A stretch of DNA of 36,710 nt from Sperchopsis tessellata (GCA_033557685.1 JAWQRN010000134.1:1-36710); one strand, 5' to 3'. Positions 1-11,428 are shown, numbered from the stretch's first letter. Program-made: numbers and translations. Notes: generated by a model not told the origin, from the letters alone.

Positions 1-242
1 TCATTAGAAATTATAAAGTTTAATTAAACAAGTAACCTATTTTAAATTTACAAGCAAAACAAATAAACAAAACATTTCTAAAAATAATAATATTTACTTT
101 TATGTTAAAAAAATTTTTTGAAATATAAATATATATTTATATACAAATTGAGAATTGAAATACTTAGGTAAGGTATACACAATTTATTTTTGTTAAACAT
201 GATTTTTATATAGCAAATGTCTTTTTAGTTTATATATATCTA
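1..242. other. AT-rich sequence with no recognisable feature
   Basis: Very AT-rich sequence up to the first long direct repeat. No coding sequence, terminal repeat or RNA gene is visible. Confidence 0.6.
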
Positions 243-443
243 AATATTCTGTATCAAAAATTATAGTAATTTTAAAGATATTCTACTAGAAACTACTTAA
301 CAGTTGTTAATAAATAAAAATATTTTCCATGGTCATCTTCAGAAAGTATTTAAAATAAAATGTCTAAACGATATTTGTATCAGTTTCAAGTTCAGACATT
401 AGCAAGGATTTTTTGAATTATACACAAACCACAATTAGATACA
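243..443. repeat. 201-bp direct repeat, left copy (LTR-like)
   Basis: Nearly identical to 5609-5809, with only a few substitutions and no obvious indel. The core from 250 begins TGTATC and ends GATACA, perfect 6-bp inverted ends opening with TG and closing with CA, as LTRs do. The core is 194 bp in both copies. Immediately to the right lies inverted gypsy pol sequence. No matching target-site duplication was found outside the pair, and identity extends about 7 bp to the left of the TG end. The pair could therefore be LTRs of a small element or another repeat split by the gypsy material. Confidence 0.7.
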
Positions 444-1232
444 CTTCGGAATTCTTGAAAATAAATTCTCTCATACCTCAAATCAGTCGCTCGAGTCTAC
501 ACCCAAGTCTTGGAATGGCTAATTTCTTGCATCCTTCCTGTTGAGTAGTCACTCGCAATGCACGAAGACAGGACCTCGGTAGGTTGGCTGCAGATGAGAC
601 TTCCTCTTCGTGACCAGATAATAAATGGATTTGCCTTGAATACCCAACAGTAGAATTTACTGACGGGATTCAACTTAGCTATGTAGTTCATCCAGTCCCT
701 GGAAACTAGTTCTCCTTCTTAGAAGCTAGCGTATGGGGCTAACGATTGTAGTGTATATATCAGAACATTAATCTTCTTCACTGCCAGGATGATTTTAGCT
801 TGTGGCATAGACCTTTTCGGCGTTGTGTATTATACAGCTAGACAAGATCGCTTTCCTTGAATTCTCCAGCATCAGCCCATACATCGTATCTCTCCTTTAT
901 TTTATCACTTGCAATCTGAATTTATGTTTTTGACAAGATTGTGAATTCCGTACATCTTCTTCCTTAGATTGTCGACCTAATTATAACATACTTCCTATTC
1001 AACTGGCCCGCTGCCTAAAAGTAAGTCCCCAGGTAATCTCACCTCTCTTCCAAAAATCACTCTAGCTGGAGATTGACGAGTTGTTTCATAAAAAAGTCAT
1101 CGATAGGCCATCAAAAATAGATGGATTAATTGGTCCCATAGCCTTTGATGTCCAGAAACAACTTTGGATAGGTATCTGCCCATGGTTCGATTCATTCGCT
1201 CCACCATCCCATCAGACTAAGGCTGTAAAGGG

Positions 1233-1603
1233 TGTTACCCCCATTAATTAGGCTTTAGTTTAATGGCCGACACGTGTGTGTCAATTTTGTTCCTAGTGCA
1301 ACGGAAACACTGGAATTTGCTTATTTTCGCCGCTACGGAAATCGTAGTCAACGCTGTTGCAGCGACGTTACCGAACTAGGAAGGCTTTATAAGCCGTGAG
1401 CGCAAAGCAGAAAAGTCAATCGAATTTCGCCATAGCAAGCAACGGTCGTCAGGTAAACATTCTCTACTCAACACCTTTTAATTTACACCTTCCTTCATAA
1501 GCACATTTCATTCATTAGTTTAAGTTTGCTTTCTCTATTAACATTCCTTTATAAAATATACTTCGTACATAAATATACTTCATTTATTATCTCCAAGCAT
1601 CTA

Positions 1604-1652
<49 letters not shown>

Positions 1653-1957
1653 CTATTATAAGCCCACTGTGTATATTTTATTCATTCCATTATTATTATT
1701 ATATCTTGTGTACTATTGTTTTACACTTAGTTATTTTTACTCAGATCTTTTATATTTGACTCTAATGTATTTTTAATTACTGCTACAACTAGTAATTTCC
1801 TTTTCATTAGTTTAATATACAATCTTTTTGCAACCTTACTTATTTTCTTTTCTTTTAAATTGTTTTTTTAATCAATATTATTTTGTATCCCTTTGTGTGC
1901 TCCTACTGCTTCCTCCCTCCCCCATCTTGGTGGTTGTAAGTTGTTCCAGCATATCAC
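1233..1957. mobile_element. LTR-like insertion inside gypsy integrase
   Basis: Gypsy homology stops near 1231-1236 and resumes near 1958-1963, judged against the uninterrupted copy around 30020-30070. The 6-mer GGTGTT occurs at both junctions and may be a target-site duplication. The insert starts TGTTACCCCC, has a less AT-rich first 200 bp with a TATA-like motif (tttataag, about 1385), and contains an AT dinucleotide run. This suits a solo LTR, perhaps BEL/Pao-like. The exact 3' end and the family are unresolved. Confidence 0.5.
1607..1651. repeat. (AT)n microsatellite
   Basis: About 45 bases of uninterrupted AT dinucleotide repeat inside the LTR-like insertion. The apparent reading frame across it is a low-complexity artefact. 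Confidence 0.97.
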
Positions 1958-2355
1958 GGTGTTGTTCTCGTCTTCCTTATCCCAAGTAGCTTGCAGGTCT
2001 CCTGAAATAACGCCGATTCAAAGTTTCATCCTTGGTAGGAATGGAGTTCCAGCGGCACCCCCAAATCTACTGAACAACTCCTTAACCAACACTTGCAGAA
2101 CTGTCGAGGCTTCTGCCCCTTGTTGCCAGTATCAGTATCTGGGGACGGCCTCTCTATGTCTATAGCTATTCTCCCAAAAAGGCTTCATCGGAGTCTTTCT
2201 CTTTCTTCCTGGACTACTAGTTGCTGCACAGGTGCTGCATCTCCTATACCGTTCTTAGATAACATTTTGACAATTGATCCAATATAATCTTTCTTGAATA
2301 TTCTTTATTGCTTTTCTCCTAAATGGCCTCCGGATATCCCATTTTATAGTTGTAT

Positions 2356-3059
2356 ACAAAAAATCCAGTGCAAAATGCTCATGCGGACCCCCAAGGCCTA
2401 TTCATTTTTCATTAACAAACAGGTGGCATTTATTTCACTAATTCAGGCAACAAAATATAAATTAATTCATTATGTAAATTCGTTTCAATTTTTTATTTGT
2501 ACATATTAGTTACACATCTGAATTACATTGCGTAAACTTATAATTCATGAATAATTAATATTTAACAAATATATAAGATTGCATAGATAACACATTGCAT
2601 ACTTATAAAATGGTAAGGTGTTAAATTTTATTAAAATTTTTCGAGGAAAACTTTAAACTACTTTATTTTCTGGCAAACTTTATTGCGAAGTCATAATTTA
2701 GTATTTTTGCCAATTTTGATTTGATTGATAAAATTACCAATGAAGAGAATCGTTTATTTAATATTTTCAATCTAGAAAACGAGCTTTCTGCAGATGCAAC
2801 TGTTACTAGCAGTTAGTACAACTTTTAAAACAGTTGCAAAATTGGGATACAATCCAGATAAATCGTTCTTGTAAATCTATTGAAAACTTTCTAAAATTGT
2901 ATTCCTAGGCGACAATACCTGCCGACATTTTATACACAAATTAAATAAATCTGCACAATTAGTGTCGTCTTTAAAATACAAATTTAATTCCAAGCAAATT
3001 TTAAGAACATCGGCTTGTCATCTTTTGTATATTGCCGGAATAAACTGTTATGTAACTAC
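2356..3059. other. AT-rich stretch between the two gypsy halves, unassigned
   Basis: Separates the inverted integrase half from the forward gag-RT half. No protein homology, long inverted repeat or RNA gene was recognised. Confidence 0.5.
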
Positions 3060-5480
3060 TGCAGTACCGCTACGCCACTGAATAACTAACCTTAATCTGC
3101 AATTGAACCTACTAGCCCAAGGATCCAGACATTTCTGCATCTTGGACCCTCCAGAAAGTTCTCCTGATATGATACAATACATAATGATACAAGGCTCACA
3201 GAAGAGTATGGAACCTGGAAAGAAACCATTTACCACATTATTACAACAGACTGGCCAGAAGGATAAATGTAACCAAATTTGATGGAATATCGTCACGAAT
3301 ACTTTTTAAAACGCAATTCGAAAAGGTTGTTTATGGATAGGATGACACAGATAAAGTGATTAACCTCACCATGACTTTGTAAGCCCAGGTACTTTTCGTT
3401 CTGCGCAATATTTCCAAGAGTAGCAGGAGAAATTTTGAAACTCTGGTACAGGTCCTCTAAACAAGGTTTGGGGATTACCACTTGAAACACATGTACCAAC
3501 CTCAACGAACGATACAGAAACAAAAGAGTGGGGAAACTTTAGAAGAATATATATTTACCAGACATAGCTACAGAGATCTACAAAAAGATGCCATGTTGGT
3601 AATCACAGTGAACATATCACTAGCAGCCCAAAATGGCCTTCAACGAAATCTGTAGGAAGCCGTGGGTACAGCCCCCAAATTTGAAGCTGTACATAACCTA
3701 TATAAAGGGGAGTAAATCCGAGAAACATCAATGGGAACAACACCAGCTCAGGAAGCTAAATTTTACTAAGTAAGTACTTACAGAAGCGATCTTAAGAACA
3801 TAAAATTCTAAAAGTGTGGAGTACAGGGGCACATTTGCAGAAACTGTCGAATACGAGTCCAACTCTATGGAAATGTCAGTGAGAAGCAGGTACAGGGAAA
3901 CTAAAAATCAACCAACACTAATGGGCATATGTTGGTAGGCACGAAGGAAGGCCCCAGAATATCCAGAATTATGTCACTAATGGTAGTATTAGGAAGAAGA
4001 CATGCCAGTTCACTTATGTCTTACTGAATCTTGTATGAATAATCTAATCAAGAAGAGGGTTCTCGTAGGAAGAGCCCTAGTTAGGTACCAAGATGAAATT
4101 CCAGTTCGTATCTTGAACACCAATGGGTTTTCTAAAAATGTTAATAAAGTATTGGAAACTCTAAAACCAGTCTAAGTTGTCTGATGTGAAGAAGATGTAG
4201 AGCACATAAATGAGAGTCCAAGATTATGTGAAGAAATTTAAAAGCAACATTGCCATTAATCTAAGAAATTTAATACCAACCGAAGTAAAATAATTTCAAG
4301 ACAATCACTAGCGAAAAGGAAGTCTACGGACGTACCATCATGGTACAACACAAGATCGACACCGGTAGTGCCACCGCAATTAAGCAGCATCCAAGGTGTT
4401 TACCCGTCGCTAAACGGGAAGGAGCCAAAGATCTGTTGAAGATGTTGCATCAGGGCATCATAAAACCTTCCAGTAGTTCTTGGGTCTCACCTGTGAGTCT
4501 GATATCAAAGAAAGATGGATCAACCAGATTTTGCAGACTGTAGAAGACTGAACGATGTAACGAAGTAGGATTGTAACTCTTTGCCAAGAATAGACGACAC
4601 CTTGACAGGGTCACAATGGTTCTCCACATTAGTTTTGAAGAGTGGTTATTAGTAGGTAGAGCTAGATCCTTAAGACTGAGAAAAGATAGCTTTTACTACA
4701 AGATCAGGGCTGTGGCAGTTCAGTGACATGCTGTTTGGACTACGCAATGCACCAGCAACCTTGGAAAGACTTAAGGATCTGGTTCTTACGGGTTTATCTT
4801 GGAAGACCTGTCTGGTGTAACTTGACAATGTCATCGTAAATATTTGCAGAATTTGGAGGTTTTTAGAATACTGAGAAATACTCGTTTGAAACTTAGCCTA
4901 AAGAAATGCCACCTATTCAAGAAGAAAGTAACATACTACGAGCATGATGAATTCAACAAAGGTGTGGCGACAGATTCCGATAAAATATCGACAGTGGAAA
5001 CTGGCCAACCCCGAGGAATAACCATGATATACGAATCTTTCTGGGACTTTGTACTTACTATCGAAGATTTGTTCCAGGGTTCACTAATATAGCTTAGCCT
5101 TTAGATATGCTGATAGAAGAAACTTTGAATGGACAGAAGAGAGTCGTTCGTTCAATTGAAGAAAACCTTAACTAAGGCTCCAATCTTTAGTTACCCTAGA
5201 ATGGAAGGTCAGTTCATTTTGGACACTGACAATAGCAACATCGGCATTGTGGCTGTACTCTCACTTGTACAAGATGGTCAAGAAACAGTGATTCAGTGTC
5301 ACACGATGAGAACGTTAGCCGCTGACCAAGCTATAGAGTACTTCCATTAGTACTAGTAAGGATCACACTGCCCTATTATGGCTTCTTAAAAATACGAAAG
5401 TCAAATTGCTAGGTAGCTGGAAAGGCTCCAAACACATCACTGTTCATGCTGGTACAGCTTCTCTTACCTAGGACTCTACC
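3060..5480 (+). pseudogene. Ty3/gypsy gag-protease-RT-RNase H half, decayed
   Basis: Domains read in retroelement order. Gag capsid-like sequence lies at 3060-3760 and shares an E-T-K-E-W-G stretch with the minus-strand gag near 32840. A zinc-knuckle remnant (C-G-V-Q-G-H-I-C-R-N-C) lies at about 3811-3850. Protease and linker follow at about 3940-4270, and the RT N-terminal part at 4340-4545 with the S-K-K-D-G-S-T-R-F motif. The RT palm at about 4700-4850 has its Y-L-D-D site degraded to stop-L-D-N. The connection domain is at 4850-5090 and RNase H at 5130-5350. Stops and frameshifts occur in every domain. The element ends before integrase; that half lies inverted at 444-2355. It is a dead copy. 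Confidence 0.88.
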
Positions 5481-5608
5481 TACGTAGCTCAAAGAATGTA
5501 ATTTTGCTTGTATAGTATACCTTCAAATATTTTTGTATTCTTCTATTACTAACAAAGGGCCTTTTCTCATTTACACTCAGTACATTATCTGGAGATCCCA
5601 GTTATTCA

Positions 5609-5809
5609 AATATTCTGTTTCAAAAATTATAGTAATTTTAAAGACATTCTACTAGAAACTACTTAACAGTTGTTAATAAATGAAAATATTTTCCATGGTC
5701 ATCTTCAGAAAGTATTTAAAATAAAATGTGTAAACGATATTTGTATCAGTTTCAAGTTCAGACATTAGCAAGGATTTTTTGAATTATACACAAACCACAA
5801 TTAGATACA
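5609..5809. repeat. 201-bp direct repeat, right copy (LTR-like)
   Basis: Second copy of 243-443 in the same orientation. Its core runs 5616-5809, begins TGTTTC (one mismatch from TGTATC) and ends GATACA. The sequence between 5480 and 5608 belongs neither to recognisable gypsy pol nor to the repeat. Confidence 0.7.
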
Positions 5810-6780
5810 TACATTTACAATAAATAAAAAAAAAACATACAATATTATATTTATTTTGTATGAGAAACAAGTAACAATAAGAGTTACAACAAAATTAGTA
5901 CATAAATACAGTAGAATTACTGAGAAATATATTTTAATCCAAAAATTAACATATAGAGAATATAAAATAAAAATGGTAACCAATAATATAATACATAACC
6001 TTTTAGATATATATATATATAATTGTGTTAATGGACGAAAATATATTCTGCAATTTTAAATTATAGGCTGTATAGGAAATTTGAAAATATTAACTCGAGA
6101 ATGATCTAACTCCAACTTCCTAAACTGTCTCAAATTTTAATAAATTTTATGCAAATGGAATTAAATCATTCATATCACCTGGTAATACAAATAATGGATG
6201 GTGTTTCGCCATTACATGTTTATTTTCTAATATAAATACCTACATTTTCTAGGAGTAGGAACAAAAAATTAAAATTTGAAACCTAAAATTTTGATCAAAT
6301 TAATCCATTTTGTTAGTTGGATATAGAGTTATACACTTTTTTCATTTATGGAAATTTGTTACGTTTTATTATCATCTACTTCAAACCTAAATTTTTCGTG
6401 AAAATAGCAAGTCTTAGTTATCTGTTACAGCTGGGACATAAATTATCAAATTGGTAAAACTACCAATTAAATAACGAGCGTACATTGTGATTTCAGTAGT
6501 GTTAACCAGCTAAATACGCAAACCCACTGGATGCAAAGAGCATACGAAATAAATGATAAACTGCCGACAGATTTGAATAGCTGTAAAGTTCTGCACTACT
6601 GATGCTATTTGGGTAAGTTTCAGACAAAAAAACAACACTCAAGGTAATATGTAGTAAGCGATGTTGATAATGTTTGTAAACTGCATTTTAATTCTATTAA
6701 ACGGTAAGTGAGATAATTCAGTACTTAGACATCCACGGCCCCAGTAAATATCTACAGGTTTTCCGGAAGATTTATAGATT
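5810..6780. other. AT-rich sequence with no recognisable feature
   Basis: AT-rich with a short (AT) run near 6009-6022. No coding, RNA or terminal-repeat signal was recognised. The short open frames on both strands at 5801-6059 are low-complexity. Confidence 0.5.
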
Positions 6781-6971
6781 GCCATGTAACTATGAAAAGT
6801 GCTAGATGTAGGTGCCGACCAGCTCTAAAAAGTGCTAATAATAGAATGACATGTAGCTCTCACAAGTGCTTGTCAAAGAATACATTTTTTTTCTTTGACA
6901 TGTCATTCTATTCTTAGTACTTTTTAGAGCTGGTCGGCACCTTCAACTAGCACTTTTCACGGCTACATGGT
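6781..6971. repeat. Foldback (inverted-repeat) element
   Basis: The left arm (about 6781-6855) and right arm (about 6897-6970) are imperfect reverse complements. Both carry a shared core, ggtgccgaccagctctaaaa on the left and its complement on the right. Near the centre TGTCAAAG (6871) pairs with CTTTGACA (6893). Inside the arms a short unit around AAAAGTGCTA recurs at about 6795, 6830 and, diverged, 6861. Another copy follows on the right at 6982-7003. It resembles a MITE or a short PLE/retrozyme-like repeat. No flanking duplication was identified. Confidence 0.8.
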
Positions 6972-7000
6972 AAACTATAATTAGCACTTTTAAGAGCTAT

Positions 7001-7047
7001 ATGTCTTGATAATGTCCCCTGCAGTGGTGGACGAAACGTCAGCAAAA
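7001..7047 (+). ncRNA. Hammerhead-ribozyme-like motif (degenerate)
   Basis: The core-like stretch TTGATAA (7006-7012) is followed by GTCC (7014-7017), an 11-nt loop, GGAC (7029-7032), then GAAA (7033-7036) and CGTC. This is the order of a hammerhead core: CUGAUGA, stem II, GAAA, stem III. Position 3 is U rather than C and position 8 is A rather than G, which could still pair as U-A, and one extra U precedes stem II. Activity is therefore doubtful. It sits beside the foldback and its AAAAGTGCTA-type units. Confidence 0.3.
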
Positions 7048-7983
7048 ACAAAAGCCAACCCACGGAAAACCTGAAGGTGAGTGAGATAAATAAAAACAAT
7101 ATGAAAAATAAATTTACACTTTATTGCCTGCCCAGGTAAAAAAATTAAGCAATACAAGAAAATCACACATCTATAGATTAGTAAACTAAAGGTTAAATTT
7201 ACTCTTAAGTACATAAACATCTATTTAACCCTTTGCAGGCCTATGTAAGGGCTACCTTGATATTGAAATTTGTAAGTTCCAGTCCAGCGATATACTCGGG
7301 ATACGAGAAGTGTTTTTATATATTTTAAAATTTTGATTTAAGTGGGTAGGCTTATATCGGGCTATATATTAAACACTTATGATGATATAATAGTGTTATC
7401 ATTATGTGTGTGCGTGTGTTTATGTGCTGTTATAATATTATAAATATGAAATTGGAATATAAAATACGCAGTATTGTCTGTAAATTGAATATGTTAATTT
7501 TATAAATAACATATTGGAGTTTCCTGGAAACAGTTTGTAAAATTATTCGTCAGTTTTGAAGTCCACCCATTTGTAAGCTACACATCGCGGGTAAGTAATT
7601 AATTTGTATAATTATATATTTTATTTATACAGGGTACTTCTAAATAAATATTACTTATAAATAATCTGGTCACACTGTGGTTATTAAAAGTTTTTTCTTT
7701 ACGACAAAGATCTTCAAGGGTGCTAATGTTTCAAATTATTATTTGAAATTTGAAGAAACCTTGACCATCATTTGAGTTTTTGAATTTTTGGAAAATATTC
7801 TTTACAAATATCATAAATAAATTTAGAATTTATGATTCTCTTATATTTAGTACTGATAATTGCAGCTGCTTCTTTGTATTCATTGAAATCATTAAAAATA
7901 TTTGGGAATATGGAACCTGTGTGGAAAAGCAATTTTTTTTAAATATTTTTCTAATATATTGACTGTCAACATTTATAAGACAT

Positions 7984-9190
7984 ACATGTGTAGGAAAAAA
8001 ATTGCATTGACTTCCCAAAAATGTGTACGAACTCCTAGTAGAGATGAGTCCGAGTTTAGTGATTCCGATACCGATTTTAATGACATTGTTTCTGAAGGAG
8101 ATAATTCTGGATCTGATCGTGAAAAAGTGACACTGAGGAGCAAAGCGATAGAGTAGACATCCTGATAGAAAAAAATGGGGTTCAAATGATGATTTTACGA
8201 AATTAGCATATACAGCTAATTACAAAAAGCAAATTCCCATGGAATAGATTGGCTGTAGAATTATAATTCTTGTGTTACACAATTGATCTTATTGGAGAGA
8301 TTTCGAGAGAAACTAACCGATATGCCACATAAAACATGCACAAAACAACACCCTTACAAAAATATTTTATATAACAGAATTGAGTGGAGGTTACTTTTAC
8401 AAAAATTAATGAATATGCTTTACATGACAAAATATTCCTAGAACGATTTTACAGTGAGGAGTGGACAAGCAACCTTTTTTCCAAGGTGTGTTTTATAGAA
8501 AACGTTCCTTTTATTTTTCCTAAATATATTGGGCATTTCAATTGAACTCACTTTCAGCACATCCTACACTTAATATGTCATCTCATTGAATAAAAGTAAA
8601 ACATATCTTTGATTATACTAATAATAAATGTAGAAAATACTACATTCATAATCAATATTTTGCAATGGATGAAACTACTGTTGGATTCAAAGAGAGGATC
8701 ATATGTAAGATGTACAACCCACAAAGTGGGGAGTTAGAGTATGTTTAGCAGCATCAGAAACTGGATATACTATATACATACATATACAGGTCTAGTACAA
8801 CAACTGGTCTTATTTATCGTGATCAACTTTTCACATCAAGGATAACATTACATTTACTTAATAAACTAATGGAAAAATCCAGTGGTTCTGGATTCCACTT
8901 ATACACAGATAGGTTTTATACTGGTACAGACTAGGCCAAGGAAGTATTTGCCTTGGCATTTGCACAACAAACTAAGAAAAATAAATTATCACAGAAATTC
9001 TCCACAACATATGGAAAGGATGATATGATGGTATTGTCATAGAAAGATAAATGTACAAATACTTTCAACTTTTCATAAACAGAGTTGGTTACGAGAAAAA
9101 TAAAGACTGGAGAAGTAAAAGTATTAAGAAAACCTGTGGCAAAAATAAAATGTACTTAAAATATGGGAGCTGGTGATCATACCCAATATA
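7984..9190 (+). pseudogene. piggyBac-type transposase, N-terminal and catalytic part (broken)
   Basis: Opens with an acidic N-terminal region (S-D-S-D-T-D-F and neighbours, about 8050-8130) typical of piggyBac transposases. The catalytic region contains a degraded M-D-E-T-T-V-G-F-K motif near 8665, which holds an aspartate of the DDE/DDD site. Near 8905 comes Y-T-D-R-F-Y-T-G, matching the usual D-N-F-Y-T-S block. At about 9160 is N-M-G-A-x-D-H, the third catalytic block. Several stops and frameshifts interrupt it, and the frame moves repeatedly. The protein is cut at about 9190 by the LINE and resumes at 10267. Confidence 0.75.
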
Positions 9191-9191
9191 T

Positions 9192-10266
9192 TGTCATAGA
9201 GAAATGAACAGGGTATAACATCCCTCTTAATCTGGCATTCGCGGACTACAAAAAAAGCCTTCGAATCCGTCGAAACATGGGCAGTGCTGGAAGCAATGAA
9301 GAACGCAAGAATTGACTCAAGATTTTCAAATCTCATCAGACACATTTACGAACAGGCTATGTTCCACATTAAAATAGAAGATATTATGACCGAAAAGATT
9401 CCCATTAACAGAGGTGTACGGCAAGAAGATAGTATATCCCCGAAGCTGTTCACACTAGCTATGGAAGACACCTTCAGGAAACTGGAATGGGAGCAAAGGC
9501 AATGAGATAACGGCACATACTTGAGTCATCTAAGGTTTGCAGATGACATTGTCATTATGAGTAGTGATGTTGATGAAATGGCAGAAATGCTAAGAGATCA
9601 AAGAAGCTTCACTTGCAGTGGGGCTCGAAATTTATCTCCAGAAAACAAAAATTATGACCCCCACAAACACCCCTGTAACAATTAATGGCCACACTATGGT
9701 TGCAGAATATGTACACCTGGGACACAAAATAAAACTGGGGAAAGACAACCAAACAGCAGAGTTCACCAGAAGAATTGGGTTAACTTGGGCAGCTTTTGGC
9801 AAAAAAGAACACATTAAAAGATACAAATACCAATTAACCTCAAGCGGAAGTTCTATAACACATGTATCCTTCCAGTCTCGAAACTATGACGCTAACGCAT
9901 AGTAGAGCAAATCGGCTTAGGGTATGTCAGAAAGCTATGGAGAGATCTATGTGGGGCATCTGCTTGAGAGATAGGGTAAGAAATGATGAAATTAGAAGAA
10001 AGACTAAAATCACGGGCGTAGTAGAATGCGTTGCCAAATTGAAGTGGAGATGGGCAGGTCATATTGCTAGAGATGACACTAAATGGACAAAAGCAATTAT
10101 GCAATGGAGGCCTCGAAAATTAAACGAAGCGCAGGCCCAAAGATGAGATGACGAGAAGATATACAACACGTAGGCAAGAAGAACTGAATAAAAACCGCAC
10201 AAGACAGACAGACATGGAAGAAGCCTATGTCCAGGAGTTGACGTCTACAGGCTGAAGAAGAAGAAG
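9192..10266 (+). mobile_element. 5'-truncated RTE-like LINE nested in the piggyBac remnant
   Basis: Codes for the middle and C-terminal part of a non-LTR reverse transcriptase. There is an A-D-Y-K-K-A-F-E-S-V-E block (9240-9275), N-R-G-V-R-Q-E-D-S-I-S-P-K-L-F (about 9408-9450), catalytic F-A-D-D at about 9537-9548, then a thumb-like region and a C-terminal W-R-W-A-G-H-I-A-R-D block (about 10050). Stops and frameshifts break the frame. It ends with short GAA repeats (10254-10266) instead of poly(A), usual for RTE-type LINEs. The 5' part of RT and any endonuclease are absent. piggyBac sequence lies on both sides, so this is a later insertion. Confidence 0.82.
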
Positions 10267-10565
10267 GCTTTACAAAGCGGTGGAGAGGAGTGTTTCCTTT
10301 TGGCTGTTTGAGGTGACAATAGTAAATAACTACATAATTTTTTATAAGCAAAGGCAAGAAGATGGAATGAGCAGTAAAACTCACCTCTGGTATAGAAAAG
10401 ATTTATTGCAACAACTTGTTATAAACCCCAAATCTGGTAAAAAAAAGGTCTGCTATCAACATCAGATACCGAAGAATGCTTAAATAAACAATCTCATTTT
10501 TTTTTTCCAACGAGAGAAGCAATTTAAAAGACTGTGCTGTTTGTAGCAGCTGCAAGGTATAAGAG
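10267..10565 (+). pseudogene. piggyBac-type transposase, C-terminal part
   Basis: Continues the transposase after the LINE. A tryptophan-rich block leads into F-W-L-F-E-V-T-I-V-N (about 10300-10330), followed by a Q-E-D-G-M and R-K-D-L-L-Q-Q-L-V stretch. Near 10529-10556 a D-C-A-V-C-S-S-C-K cysteine motif matches the start of the piggyBac C-terminal cysteine-rich domain. A frameshift lies just after the LINE junction, and the main frame stops at 10483. No intact product is possible. Confidence 0.75.
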
Positions 10566-10590
10566 CAGGAATAGATATTAGTAAAAAATT

Positions 10591-11259
10591 ATTAAAAATA
10601 ATTTCTGTAGTTAGACCAGTATAGATATAATATATATTTTTTCATTAGTATATAAGAAATTTTATTTCTTAGAGTAAATATTGCAATAAATACCTTTAAA
10701 AATTGATGCGTTTATTTTTAAAAAATAAATAGGACCAAAGAATATGGTTGTGAAAACAAAAATGTGAAAATAAATTACATTTAATAAATGGAACACATAA
10801 CATGCACAAGTTGAAACTAAACTAGATACATACAAGTAAGATATTGATCGCTAGATAAGAGTTTACAAAATAGAAAAGAATGGATCGGATGCTGCAAAAT
10901 GTGTTTACGACCTTCAGATGATAACAAGAAAGTCCAAGAAACTGGATGCTGCAAGATATATATTATTTAATGTTCTACAAAATTGTCCCAAAAGTGATTC
11001 TTATAACTAAAAATAAGATTTCAATAACGACGAAAGTGCAGTAAATTTTAATGAGTTTAATTGGTTCTTTGAAATTTGATTCCATGCAGTGATCACAATA
11101 ACCAGCGCTTACAGAATTTGAAGAAAAAAGGACTATACACATGCTGCCTTTGGCCATGCCATACATACTCGATTATAATTATTTGTTATAATTGCTAATG
11201 ATGTAATGGTAGTACTCATGTTTAAATGAAAAATAGCAATAACGACCTATGTAAATCTT
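10591..11259. other. AT-rich sequence with no recognisable feature
   Basis: Probably holds the lost right end of the piggyBac element, but no terminal repeat is recognisable. No coding or RNA signal was seen. Confidence 0.4.
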
Positions 11260-11428
11260 AAATGTAATAGACTTCCACGGTGATTACCTTTATGAATGTT
11301 ACTTTTGGGTGAAAACCGTGTAGAGGCTACGACTAGTGTCGCCGTTTCACCTACTATTGCAAGGAAGCGAGTGGTATTACTTCAACGAATGTACTCAACA
11401 CAGTATCCGTGTTAGGGCCTGTGTAAAA
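11260..11428. repeat. Palindromic repeat family, copy A
   Basis: Begins with aaatgtaatagacttccacg and carries a ccgtgtagaggct block and a diverged tttcacctactattgcaagg block. These are shared with copies at 15034-15240 and 34807-35015. The right arm is more decayed than in the other copies, ending with a remnant near gggcctgtgtaaa. It is likely a non-autonomous (MITE-like) element. Confidence 0.7.

Larger units (their letters stand above)
444..2355 (-). pseudogene. Ty3/gypsy integrase half, inverted and decayed
   Basis: On the minus strand this matches the integrase half of the other two gypsy copies in the window. Reading from 2355 leftwards: the zinc-binding N-terminal part (about 2285-2355, matching 25560-25645), the DDE core (about 1960-2280 and 1000-1232), and the integrase C-terminal stretch with the W-L-Y-N motif and a later L-A-P-Y (about 720-860). 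It ends with a post-integrase segment (444-715) homologous to 26090-26320. There are many stops and frameshifts, and the copy is interrupted by an insertion at 1233-1957. The gag-RT half of the same family lies in the opposite orientation at 3060-5480, so this looks like one element broken and partly inverted. It is not functional. Confidence 0.8.
7225..10590 (+). mobile_element. piggyBac-like DNA transposon remnant with nested LINE
   Basis: Starts with the target tetranucleotide TTAA (7225-7228) followed by CCCTTTGCAGG, a piggyBac-type terminal repeat. Transposase remnants follow at 7984-9190 and, after a nested LINE, at 10267-10565. No matching terminal repeat plus TTAA was found at the right end, so that end is approximate and probably lost. 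The element is dead. Confidence 0.78.

Noticed and set aside
497..691. 64-codon minus-strand open frame as an independent gene
   Set aside because: It is a piece of the gypsy post-integrase segment, homologous to 26090-26300, and continues the integrase region in the same orientation.
1526..1759. 77-codon open frame on the plus strand
   Set aside because: Its middle is the translation of the (AT)n microsatellite; the rest is low-complexity.
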